The position numbers and the translations under genes were made by a program. The notes under the pieces were generated by a model. That model saw only the letters and a program-made list of their open reading frames with translations. It was not told the DNA's origin and did no database searches. From NCBI RefSeq assembly GCF_003590095.1, contig NC_039480.1, positions 3,821,328 to 3,885,327 on the forward strand: a DNA stretch of 64,000 nucleotides, given 5' to 3'. Source of the DNA: Trichoplusia ni (Eukaryota > Arthropoda > Insecta > Lepidoptera > Noctuidae). Shown piece after piece: positions 1 to 10,300 of the stretch. Position 1 is the first letter of the stretch. Each line of letters opens with the position of its first letter.

Positions 1-32
1 GACGCGTGACGTCATGAAATTTTCTTTTTCAT

Positions 33-616
33 CTATACAAATATTATAAAGAGGAAACCTTTGTATTTTTGTATGTTTGTTTTGAATAGGCGCAAAAACT
101 ACTGGACCGTTTTCGAAATTTCTTTTACCATTACTTAGAGGGATTCTTCCGAATCCGTATAGGCTATACACGGTGATTTTTAGTCGTCTTACAAAAGCAG
201 CCCAGTTCATGTATCCAATGACTAGAACAAGTTCATGATAAAAAAAATAGTTAATTATGAGATTTGAATACATTTAAAATGCAATTTTTATTCAATATTA
301 TGATGCAATTCGTAGTTTTTTAGATACACAGCTCTGTTGCGAGCGCGGTCCGAGCCTTGTAACAATGGTGACGGGCGCGGGCGGCGGTGTTTTTATCATT
401 TTCAAGAGTATCAGATTTCTCTTGTTTAATTTTTCTTCGCACTTATTATCTTAGTTGATGATAAAAAAAAAATCGCGCCTAGGGGTATTTTACGTCTCAT
501 ACATGAACTGGGCTGCTTTTGTAAGACGACTAAAAAATCACCGTGTATTTTATCCCGGAAAATAAGCTAAAAATTTAATGTCCGCCCGAGCGAAGCCGGG
601 GAAGGTCGCTAGTCGC
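33..616 (+). mobile_element. Helitron-like element split by a TIR element
   Basis: The left part (about 33-168) starts with the usual CTATAC..ATATTATAAAG head and the right part (546-616) ends in a degenerate GAAGCCGG..GCTAGT tail. This is the layout of the Lepidoptera-wide Helitron-like family seen again at 1010, 15809, 17131 and 47681. The middle is occupied by a separate inverted-repeat element. Confidence 0.6.
169..545. mobile_element. TA-flanked MITE with about 45-bp TIRs
   Basis: CACGGTGATTTTTAGTCGTC at 169 is repeated inverted at the other end (TACATGAACTGGGC.. to ..AATCACCGTG, ending 545) with one T of length difference. Both sides are flanked by TA, the duplication expected of Tc1/mariner-type elements. 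The interior is not coding and holds a GC-rich patch at 330-390. Confidence 0.7.
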
Positions 617-1009
617 TAATAAAGAAGACAAGTTTCACTCCAAAAGTGCGGTTATTAATTCGATAAGGTGTCTAGCTCGGATTGGGTGTTGAATGCGGAT
701 GATTGGGTGTTGTGACGCAACTTACAGGAGGTCTATGTCCAGCTATTGAATTGAATAGATTGATTGAATTCGACCTGTTTGTATGTAATATTTCCAGAAC
801 TGCCCAGTTTTATTATATTTTAGTTTATATCAGCGTCTGAACAAACGTGCTTAACTTCAAAAGTATATGTATGTATGTTTTTGTGGCTTAATAACAAACC
901 TCTCAATTATTCTTGCGGTTTGCTGTAGGAGAACCCAACTTCAGGTGAAGCTCTCCTTTGTACATGAATTTTCCAAGAATATGTTGTCCAAGTGTTAATT
1001 TATGTGCAA
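617..1009. other. No gene seen
   Basis: AT-rich unique-looking sequence with no open frame, splice-consistent exon or recognisable repeat end. Confidence 0.5.
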
Positions 1010-1266
1010 TCTATACTAATATATAAAGCTGAAGAGTTTGTTTGTTTGTTTGAACGCGCTAATCTCAGGAACTAATGGTCCAAATTGAAAAAATATTTTT
1101 GTGTTGAATAGACTATTCATCGAGGAAGGCTTTAGGCTATAAAACATCACGCTGTGACTAATAGGAGCTAAGATACAATGGAAATTGTGAAAAAAACCGG
1201 GCAGGTATACCTAAATCATAACTTATATCTTCTACCCACGGGGACGAAGTCGCGGGGAACAGCTAG
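1010..1266 (+). mobile_element. Helitron-like element (short copy)
   Basis: It begins CTATACTAATATATAAAGCT, contains GTTTGTTTGAACGCGCTAAT and GACTAATAGGAGC, and ends GAAGTCGCGGGGAACAGCTAGT. There are no terminal inverted repeats. The 5' TC and 3' CTAG-type ends fit a non-autonomous Helitron. Confidence 0.7.
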
Positions 1267-1533
1267 TAAAGTATAAATAAATGGTTGTGTTTGCATATCT
1301 CCGGAACTACAAGCCTGATTTAAGTAATTACTTCTGTTTTACTAGGTATTGTTCAACTTGAACTGCTGCAGGTTTCATGAAAATCGGTTCTGTAGTTTTT
1401 GAGATTGGGTTTATTTGAAATCGGTTGAACGTTGAATAACCTCGATTATTAACCTTGTAGTATTTGTTGCTATAACGACATCAGAAATACATCTTCTGTG
1501 AAAATGTCAGCTGTCTATGTCTATCTGGGATCC

Positions 1534-2315
1534 GTTTTTAGGGTTCCGTACCTCAAAAGGAAAAAACGGAACCCTTATAGGATCACTTTGTTGTCCGTCT
1601 GTCCGTCCGTCCGTCTGTCCGTCCGTCCGTCCGTCCGTCTGTCAAGACCCTTTTTCTCGGGAACGCGTGGAGGTATGAAGCTGAATTTTATATCAATTAC
1701 TCAGGTCTACTGTCCTTTGAAGCTGTGAAAAAATCAAACTTCTAAGCCAACGCAATCAAAAGATACAGCCGTTTATGCTGCAAATTTTCGACACTTGCAA
1801 GGGAATCAAAACCTACAGGGTGCTTCCCGTGAACTCAGAATCTTGAAATTTGGTACGAAGCAACGTCTTATAGCATAGATAAAGGAAAAATTACGAAAAC
1901 CATAATTTTTTCGTTATATCACATAATATATATTTTTTTAATAATTTTAAACTTACTACCTATTTCCTCATAAACGCGTAGAGGTATTAAATTGAAATTC
2001 ATACCAAATACTCAGGTCTATAATACCTTTAAGCTGTAACAAAATCAAACTTCTATGTCAACGCAATCAAAAGAAACAGCAATTTAAGCTGCATATTTTG
2101 AAACTCGCAAATACTCGCAAGGGAATCAAAACCTAAAGGGTACTTCCAGTCGACTTAGAATCTTGAAATTTGGCATGAAGCAACGTTTTATAGCACACAT
2201 AAAGGAAAAATTCCGAAAACCTTAAATTTTTGGTTACATTACAAAATATATAACCTTGCAGGTTTGTACGGAACCCTCGGTGCGCGAGTCCGACTCGCAC
2301 TTGGCCGGTTTTTAA
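1534..2315 (+). repeat. Interspersed repeat with TCCG microsatellite
   Basis: It starts TTTTTAGGGTTCCGTACC, runs through a (GTCCGTCT/GTCCG)n tract at about 1590-1642, and ends GACTCGCACTTGGCCGG before poly-T. Two internal blocks (about 1670-1890 and 1975-2240) are diverged direct duplicates (AACTTCTA..CAACGCAATCAAAAG). It is a common lepidopteran dispersed repeat of uncertain class. Open frames inside are not coding. Confidence 0.6.
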
Positions 2316-2364
2316 TATTTGGCTACGCAACCCTAAAAATGTCCACGGCAATATCATCATCATC

Positions 2365-2575
2365 ATCCTAGCCCTTACCGAGCTGATGGCGTCGGTGTTA
2401 CAGACAACGATACCCCTTAGTTAGACTGGTTGTCAGACTTTCTACCCGACTACCGTCAAAGATGTATGAATAACATGTGGGACCCACAACTGGGACACGG
2501 TCACCCATCCATGGTTCAACCGTGTCAAGCGTAGCTTAACCTGTGCTCGATCAATTTGTGCAGTTGTTACTTACT
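2365..2575 (-). mobile_element. 5S-derived SINE, partial
   Basis: It contains ACGATACCCCTTAGTTAGAC and ends near CAAGCGTAGCTTAACCTGTG, the reverse of the 5S-like head described at 51020-51385. It is internally deleted. Confidence 0.6.
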
Positions 2576-2849
2576 ACCTCCCCAAGGCAATGTTAAGGTC
2601 AAAAACAGCAAAGTTCAAAGTCGATTATACAAACATTATTTTATTTATTCACCTGCACTTAGTTACAAATATAAATATATTGAAAATACTAAATGAATTA
2701 ATAAAATGTTTAGCCATTGTTTCTTGTTTATATTTGCTTGATAATGACGCAATGACTTTCAGTTTTAATGGGTTCGATTCCCGCCTTTATAAACAATTAT
2801 GAAGGTAATTATGTGACCTTAAAGAAAAAGTTATAGAAGAATGTGTAAC

Positions 2850-3062
2850 TGCACGGATAGCCGAGTGGTTGAGGTCATCACAGCAAACACACTTTGTGCG
2901 ACGTGTCGCGGGTTCGATCCCCGCGTAGGGCAAGCATTTGTGTGATCCACGAATGCTTCTCCTGAGTCTGGGTGTCTTTGTGCATGTGAATTGTATGTTT
3001 GTGAAAACCCCCGCGACACAAGGGTTAAGTACCTTAGTGCGGGAGTGGAGTCGTTCAAAAAA
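2850..3062 (+). mobile_element. tRNA-derived SINE (family B)
   Basis: The tRNA-like head GCACGGATAGCCGAGTGGTT (A box) and GCGGGTTCGATCCCCGCG (B box) is followed by the fixed tail CACGAATGCTTCTCCTGAGT and an A-run. The family recurs at 14224, 36690, 43800, 45318, 49238 and 58562. Confidence 0.75.
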
Positions 3063-3090
3063 AATATCGTTACGTGTTTGCAGTTCTATT

Positions 3091-3480
3091 TCATTATTGG
3101 CCTAGCCTTTTCCCAACTATGTTGGGGTTGGCTACCAGTCCAACCGGTTTAAGCTAAGTACCAATGTTTTACAAGGAGCGACTGCCTATCTGACCTCCTC
3201 AACCCAGTTACCTGGGCAACACGATACCCCTTAGTTAGAATGGTTGTCAGACATTTCAAGCTTCTGACTACCTGTAACGACTGTCAAAGATGTAGGAATA
3301 ACAGCCGGGACCCACAATTTGACAAAGATGGTCACCCATCTACGGACCAGCCGCGTCAAGCATAGCTTAAATAAACTAAGTGCTGGTTCGATCCCAGCGA
3401 CAGTAAGGTACCAATGTGACATAGTTAAACGTATTTTCTTAAATATTCTAAGACACCACTGACTAATAAGGCAGGAAAAC
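3091..3480 (-). mobile_element. 5S-derived SINE plus tRNA-like fragment
   Basis: TTTTCCCAACTATGTTGGGG opens the 3' tail read in reverse. The 5S-like head is cut at about 3370 and followed by a short B-box-bearing piece (GGTTCGATCCCAGC). A fragment of a LINE 3' tail (GTCTCTGCCCAACAGTGGGA) lies at about 3540-3610. Confidence 0.6.
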
Positions 3481-3610
3481 ATGGTGAGGAAACTTGGATT
3501 CTAAATATTGGTAGGTTTGTGAAAACGCCCGCAGTGATCTAGCGTGGTGATCAATGCTCAAACCTTCCTTATAAGGGAGGTCTCTGCCCAACAGTGGGAC
3601 GTATAGCTGG

Positions 3611-4429
3611 TATTATATTATCTTCACATATATAAGTTACGTGTCACAATTTTTGTCCTCGATGGACTCGGAAATTACTGTCCGGTTTTCAAAATATCTG
3701 CAAACCGCGTGCAGTTTTTGAAAGATAGGATAGGATAGCATCTTAATTTATAGATATTTTAATAGATTAAGATATAACAGATCTCACTAGAGTCACTAGA
3801 TATTAAGTTTGTTAAAATTATTTAGTTTTAAGAGTGCTAATTTCGCTAACAATCTGTTTTACAGTTTGGCGAGGTTTTTTTTTGAAATTTATGTTTTTTG
3901 GATGAATAAATAAATAGATACATATTATTTTCTTACAAATTATTTATGCATAACCTACCCTCCTTCCTTCTACGCGGGCAACAGCTAGTATTATAAAGAG
4001 AAACTGCTAGAATATACCCGATAAGATCTCTTTCGGATTTTGTTTCTGTTCTCGAATCGGCCCTGAAATGTTACTATCATACCAGAACTAAGATTGAGTA
4101 GCTATCCTGTTTATGATATGGTGGGTTCGAGCCCCGCATAGGACGAGTGTGTCAGACTCACGACTCATAACGCGACACAAGTCACATGCACAAGACACCC
4201 AGACTCAGGACAAGCATTCGTAGATCACACAAACGCTTGACGCTTGGGATCGAACCCGCGACACGTTGGTGGTCATTGGTCACTCACATGATGACCAACT
4301 GTCGACCTCATTAAAACTTTCTCAGTTCATGATAAGAATTATTCTCATTTATTAATTTATTAACTAACATATCAACATAATAGCTTACACCCAATCGTTG
4401 GGCAGTTAAATGTTACAAACGAAATAAAC
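3611..4429. other. No gene; degraded repeats
   Basis: A Helitron-like 3' end (GCGGGCAACAGCTAGT) sits near 3977-3992 and a broken family-B SINE near 4130-4320. Nothing coding is seen. Confidence 0.5.
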
Positions 4430-4590
4430 CACACACCATGACTGCCAATATTGACGACTTCTCCTATCGCGGGTCTGCTGGCAGAGATTTCTTAAGAAAT
4501 AAGCAGTACCCTTGTACATCATTTGTATTTACATATGTTATGTTACTTTTAAGACCTCTTGTGTGTGTACATAAATAAATTATTAAAAAT
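4430..4590 (-). repeat. Dispersed 3'-tail repeat, LINE-like
   Basis: GACTGCCAATATTGACGACT to TACATAAATAAATTATT is repeated in the opposite orientation at about 48405-48520. A shared 3' tail at two unlinked places suggests a retrotransposon end. The 73-residue frame here is not a gene. Confidence 0.5.
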
Positions 4591-4679
4591 AAAAAAGGGG
4601 AAATAGGTCTAATATTGGTCCATGATGAGCCTTTCACGATTTTTTTTGGTTTGGGAACATGCCTTACATTCGTACAAGC

Positions 4680-4935
4680 TCCCAATTATGCTATTTACAA
4701 TTACAATGGCCGATGAATGAATGGAAATATGATTAAATTGGCACTACTTGTATTATTCTAGCATTTTTTCAATAGAATAATTGGAAATTCAGTATGGGGT
4801 GGGACACTCACGGTCAATACCATTAATTTCCAATTATTGTGTTGTCATTTTCTTTAAGAGAATAGGAATAGTTTCAAATTTAATCCAACTGCCATTCATT
4901 CATTGGCCATTGTAAATAGTAGAATCGGGACCCAG
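4680..4935. mobile_element. MITE-2 (TIR CTGGGCCCCAATTCTGCTAT)
   Basis: Ends CCCAATTATGCTATTTACAA and TGTAAATAGTAGAATCGGGA are inverted copies enclosing AT-rich non-coding DNA. Related copies lie at 7410-7665 and 34448-34701, with a single end at about 17478. Confidence 0.65.
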
Positions 4936-4949
4936 TTACTGGCACTTTT

Positions 4950-5100
4950 CCAGTAATATTATAAAAGAGAAAGAACGTTGTTCATATTTCACGCCAAAAC
5001 CACTGGATAACTTTGGTACACAGATAATTTATAACCTGGATTAACACATAGGACAGTCATTTCCGATTTGTTTCACGGAACCGCTAACGGTAGTATTTTT
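4950..5100 (+). mobile_element. Helitron-like core fragment
   Basis: It carries the Lep1-type core (TTTCACGCCAAAACCACTGG, ACACAGATAATTTATAACCT). Similar fragments lie at 6228-6385, 20740-20900, 22012-22165, 29545-29700 and 61440-61592. Confidence 0.55.
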
Positions 5101-5107
5101 TTTTATA

Positions 5108-5335
5108 TAATAAATGCGGACAACATCACATACATTGTTCTGAACCCAAAGTAAGTTGCTAAAGCACTCGTGTTATGGAATTCAGATACAACGAAGGTAC
5201 CACAAACACCCTGTCCCGAGACAATGTAGAAAATTTGAATTTTTACATCGACCCGACCGGGGATCGAACTCGGGACCTCAGAGCTAGCGACACCTTGAAA
5301 CCGGTGTGTACGCCACTCGACCACGGAGGTCGTCA
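5108..5335 (-). mobile_element. tRNA-derived SINE (family D)
   Basis: Read on the minus strand, the head GACCTCCGTGGTCGAGTGGC and the B box GAGTTCGATCCCCGG are followed by a tail containing GGTACCTTCGTTGTATCTGA. The second copy is at 28394-28620, in Hand intron 1. Confidence 0.7.
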
Positions 5336-5444
5336 AATCGTTCAATACTTATCTAATAACATAATATTTAAAGTAGATAAAATAGATTCACTACATAGTG
5401 AAGGTTCTTCTGCGGTGTAAATCTTAATGTGTCTGGGTCAGACT

Positions 5445-5610
5445 GAATGTGGAAGTAAAAGGTTTCCAAGACTCCAACGTATTGAAATGACAAGTCAAAG
5501 TCACGTCACTTGTCGAAAGAGTGACATTCCGTTTCGACAAGTGACTCGACTCACTTCAGGAGAACCATATACTTGTTCTACGCTAGGATCGAACCCGCGA
5601 CACAATGCAG
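5445..5610. repeat. MITE-3 fragment
   Basis: It contains TGACAAGTCAAAGTCACGTC and the inverted ACATTCCGTTTCGACAAGTG. This motif set recurs at 13036-13176, 17668-17750, 26038-26150 and 63484-63755. Confidence 0.5.
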
Positions 5611-5949
5611 TCACATACATATATGTATATTGTGTGGTAATGTCATATTATGATGACATGGAGCTAATTTGATGCTGGAGCTGGAAGCTACGAGCTCCGA
5701 TATAAAACGACACAACCCCATCGCGCTTGGACTCCTTTGAAAGACAGAAATTAGTCATTATTATAATGTTTTCAAAGTGCCTGGAAAACTGCCAACTTAT
5801 TTGAAAAAAACTTTTGATTTTGAATTGTTTGTCGACTTCTTTGATCGAAAATAAAGAAATAAAGCTGGGAATACTGCTTTTTTCTTCTTTTCAGCGTCCC
5901 AAATCAAGGCAAAGGCCTACCCTTTTAACGATAAAACCTCTCATTATGG

Positions 5950-6227
5950 CACCATGTTACTATCCTTGATTTGGACTTCCCCCGCCCGGGAGGGGTGTGC
6001 CGGACTCTCACCGGCTAAAACCCCCAGTGTGTCTCCTCGCACGTGGGCATGCGGGGCCGCGGGAGTCCAGATTCTTCCGCAGCCCCGCACTAGTGCTGGC
6101 CCGGTCAGTCCAGGCCTCGCCTCGTGCACGGAGTAGTGAGGTGTTTGCCTACCCCGGGCACCGCCTCAGGGACTCCACCTCGGGTCCATGGAATAGAGGG
6201 AGGGGGACTTCCACCATGTTACTATCC
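5950..6227. mobile_element. GC-rich insertion with 16-bp target duplication
   Basis: CACCATGTTACTATCC occurs at 5950-5965 and again at 6212-6227. Between them lie about 246 bp of strikingly GC-rich sequence in otherwise AT-rich DNA. A long direct duplication of this kind is typical of LINE/SINE retroposition. I do not recognise the family, and no long A-tail is visible. Confidence 0.6.
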
Positions 6228-6509
6228 TACTATAACATTATAAAAGTGAAAGTTTCCATGTATGGATGTTCAATAGTCTTTCACGCAATAACCACTGAAC
6301 GGATTTAGACAAAACTTGGTACACTGATGGTGTATAACCAGGATTAATAGATAAGATAGGGTTTATCCAGATTTTATGTTCCCGTGGACAGACAGACTGG
6401 ACTCAGGACAAGCATTCATTTTCGATTTTCAATCCTGGACTATTTTGATCATCCAACCAAAGATTCATAGGACGTATTATATTTTTTTTCCCCTCCCTTA
6501 TCAACCCTT

Positions 6510-7045
6510 AATGTGTCGCGGTAGGTTTCACAAACATTCAAGTCACATGTACAAAGACACCCAGACTCAGGTCAAGCATTCGTAGATTACACAGATGCTT
6601 GTTCTAGAGAACGAAACTCCGACACTTCCTGCTTAGTGAGTTTGGCGTGGTGACCTCAACAAATAAGTCTTTTTTTCTTATAAGTACGTGTCATAATTAT
6701 CTTCGTAGCCTTTTCCCAACTATTTTGGGGTCGGCAGTCTAACCAGATGCAGCTTAGTACCAGTGTTTTACAAGGAGCGACTGATTATCTGACCTCCTCA
6801 ACCCAGTTACCTGGGCAACACGATACCCATTAGTTAGACTGGTTGTCAGACTTTCAAGCCTCTGACCACCCGTACAGACAGACAAAGATGTGTAAATAAC
6901 AGCGGGGACAATTAAACATGCCTCCCGAAACACGGAGGACCTCGTTATGACATAGGCGGTCACCCATCAACGAACCGACCGTATCAAGCGTAGCTTAACC
7001 TGTGATAGATCAACTGGTGCTATTGTAGCTTAGCTTAGCTCCTTA
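6510..7045 (-). mobile_element. SINE B followed by 5S-derived SINE
   Basis: A family-B SINE on the minus strand occupies about 6510-6665 (GACACCCAGACTCAGGTCAA). A 5S-derived SINE copy occupies about 6703-7045 (CCTTTTCCCAACTATTTTGG to the 5S-like AGCGTAGCTTAACCTGTGAT). Confidence 0.65.
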
Positions 7046-7196
7046 ATTTTCTTTGTTTAGAACTTTTATGTATAAGTCTTGCAATATTCCTTAAAATACA
7101 TTTAAATTCTTTTAGTAACAACAAGTGCCATAGGACTCATGAACTATAAGTTACAACAAAAAGGTGTTGAGACGTCATAGTTTTATTGCTTATTAT

Positions 7197-7233
7197 TGTT
7201 TATTATTATAATAATATAATTACTTATAAACAA
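7197..7233. promoter_or_regulatory. Candidate Forkhead (SGF-1-type) sites
   Basis: TGTTTATT at 7197-7204 and the opposite-strand TAAACAA at 7227-7233 match the Forkhead core. They lie 60-100 bp upstream of the TATA box of the sericin-like gene. Forkhead/SGF-1 is an established regulator of Bombyx silk genes. Its use here is inference, and such AT-rich motifs occur by chance. Confidence 0.35.
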
Positions 7234-7293
7234 ATGCGATTAGCAACAATATTTGAACAGTTGCTTGCAATAGTATCAATTGTTTTGAATCCA

Positions 7294-7300
7294 TATAAAA
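7294..7300 (+). promoter_or_regulatory. TATA box of sericin-like gene
   Basis: TATAAAA lies 40-46 bp upstream of the start codon at 7340, with an initiator-like TTTCAGTT at 7312-7319. The implied 5' leader is about 25 nt, as in other silk genes. Confidence 0.7.
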
Positions 7301-7339
7301 GCGTTGCATTTTTCAGTTTTAAACATAAACTCATTCGCC

Positions 7340-10300
7340 ATGCAGTTTTCTGTGGTTCTTCTTATAGTGGTAAGTCATATTTAAAACTAATCTACCCATG
7401 ATCAGAAGACTGGGCCCCGATTCTGCTATTTTACAATGGCCGATGAATGAATGGCAATTTGATTAATTTTGAAATTATTCGTATTTTCTTAAGCATTTTG
7501 CCAATACCAGAATTTGAAGTTAATTTTATTGACCTTATGTGTACCGTTCCGTACTGAATTTACAATTATTGTGTAGAAAAATGATCGAGAGAATTCGAAA
7601 ATTGTCATTTTAAGTCAGATTTCATTCATTCATCGGCCGTTGTAAATAGCACAATTGGGGCCCAGGTCTGTATTTGGCTCAAAGAATCAGCTTTGCCATA
7701 CAATGTGGCAATGCAGCCAGCCTTCGGGGCTCGTTTCCCGAATTTGGCAGCGATGAAGATGTCTTTTTTGACGTTTTGTTAATTATGTAAATTGTTTATT
7801 ATGTATTGATATTAAGTTTAATATACGTATATAAATTACTTGTAAAGTGTTCTCCTAAACTTGATTCGACTTGAAAGATCTGCTGGTCTAAGCCTCAACT
7901 GTGACTTCTAAGTCGTGGGTTCGATTCCCACTCATGTAATTTTTTTTGTGTGAAGAAAACCATTTTTTTTCTGTGTTCGGGTTTAATATAAAATGTATGT
8001 GTAAATATGTACTTATTTAGAAATTAATAAGTATGTTTATCAGCTGTCTTGTATTCACAATACAAGCTTTGCTTAGTTTGACACTAGATGGCGTTGTAGA
8101 ACAGTTTAGATAGTTTTTGTTTGTTTTTTTATTACCTGAACATTTTAACAGATAATTCTTTTTTACAGGCCTTGGCAGCCGTTCAGGCTGAACCACAGCG
8201 TAAGTGTTATTTTAAACTATTTTTGTACTGATGAACTTTTTCTTATCTAAGCCTTTAAACCAACGATTGTGAACGGATCCTATATCCAAAAAACGGTAGG
8301 TTAATAAACAAATTCTTTCAAGAATTCATTTTAACTGCCAGAAAATTAAATCCATATACAACTGTCTACAACTCAAAAGCTAAAAAGCCAATTGTATATC
8401 TTCAAATAGTTTTTCTGAAGCATTTTGTACTTTTCATTACTCATAAAACTTCAAACGACCAATAACATTTGAAACTCGAAAGGAAATGTTATGCTCAATA
8501 TATCAAAATCTAATAAAGACATTTTCTTTTCAGCATGCGGTGGGAATAGACAAAGACCCAGGGGTTTGGGGCACCACACGGGGGGTGCAACCTCATACAC
8601 AAACACTTACGCCCAATCGTTAAGCCAGGGAGGAGGGGCTGCCTCTGCTGCCGGTTCCAGCGCAAGCGCTTTCAACGGCGCCCAAGGATCTGGAAGCAAC
8701 GCCAACGCGAATGCCTATTCTCAGACCTACGGCCAAGGTCAGGCTTATTCATCTGGCAGTGCTGGAGCCGTAAGACAAGGCAACGGAGGCTACTCAACAA
8801 CAGGCACAAATGCCTACACCAGCACTTTGAATAATGGTGGCACATCTGTCGCCAATGGTGGTGCGACAAGCTACGGAAGTGGGGGCTCCTCTACAAGTAA
8901 TACAAATGTTTACACGCAAAGCTACGGACAAGGTACCTCTGTTGCTGGAGCAGGCGCCAGTGGAACAGCTTACAATGGTGGCCAAGGATCAGCAAGCAAT
9001 GCCAACTCGAATTCCTTCGCACAGACATTTGGGCAAGGACAAGCTGTGTCTTCTGGTAGTGCAACGGCAAATTCTGTACGCAGAGGAAATAATTTGGGAT
9101 ATGGAAGACGAAACTCCGCATTGTCTGGCACTAACACATATTACACATACACCCGCAACGCAGGACAAGGAGTTCAGCCTGTTTCCAATGTAGCACAAAC
9201 AGCTACCAACAGTCAGTCATTTGTCAACTCACAAGGTTCCGCCGCCGCAGCTACTTCAAATGGCGCAGCTGCAACCACAGGAGGGGGCACCGCAACGTCT
9301 AGTACTACCACAACTACAATCGTACAAAATTCTGCGCAAGGGGTAAATTCTGGAGCCGCAGCTACTTCAAGTGGCGCTGCTACAACCACAGGAGGAGGCA
9401 CCGCATCTTCAAGTAGTACCACGAATGCGATCACACAAAATTCTGCACCATGGGGATCTTCTGCCGCAGGAGCTACTTCAAGTGCCTCGGCTACAACATT
9501 AGGAGGAGGCAGTGCCCGACGTGGAAACAGACGTTATAGAAGGCGAGGATATGGTTTAGGCCGCAGCCGCGCTTACTCCCGAGCTCAATCTTCCAGCCGT
9601 GGTGGAAGATCTTCCTCTGCGGCCGATGCTAGTGCAATCGCTGGAGGCAGCGGCAGGAGAAGTTCATTTGCACGCAGTCGCGCCAGCAGTTTCTCAAGGT
9701 CTTATGGACGAGGCGGCAGAGCTTCAGCCGACAGTCTTGCGCGTTCGTACTCTCGGTACTACGGTCTTGGTCGCAACCCGTACGTCCGAAGATCTGGAGC
9801 ATACAGAAGACCACGCTATTGCCCATACTTCTACGATCGTCGTAGAGGATACTACGTCATAAGATTAGGCGGTGACAGTATCGAAGACGATGACAGCTTT
9901 ATTGATTCAGAGGAGCTCGGCTTCTATGATGTCTATGACTTCGACGACGACAGCTATGAAGATGACGACTTCATCTATGGAGGAAATTCTGCCGCAGGAG
10001 CTACTTCAAGTGGCTCGGCTACAACCACAGGAGGAGGCACCGCAACGTCAAGTACTGCCACAAATGCAATCACACAAAATTCTGCACAAGGAGGAACATC
10101 TGGAGCCGCAGCTACTTCAAGTGGCGCTGCTGCTACCACAGGTGGAGGAGCCGCAACGTCTAGTACAACCACAAATGCGATCGCACAAAATTCTGCACAA
10201 AGGGTAAATTCTGGAGCCGCAGCTACTTCAAGTGGCGCTGCTACAACCTCAGGAGGAGGCACCGCATCGTCAAGTACTACCACAACTACAATCGTACAAA

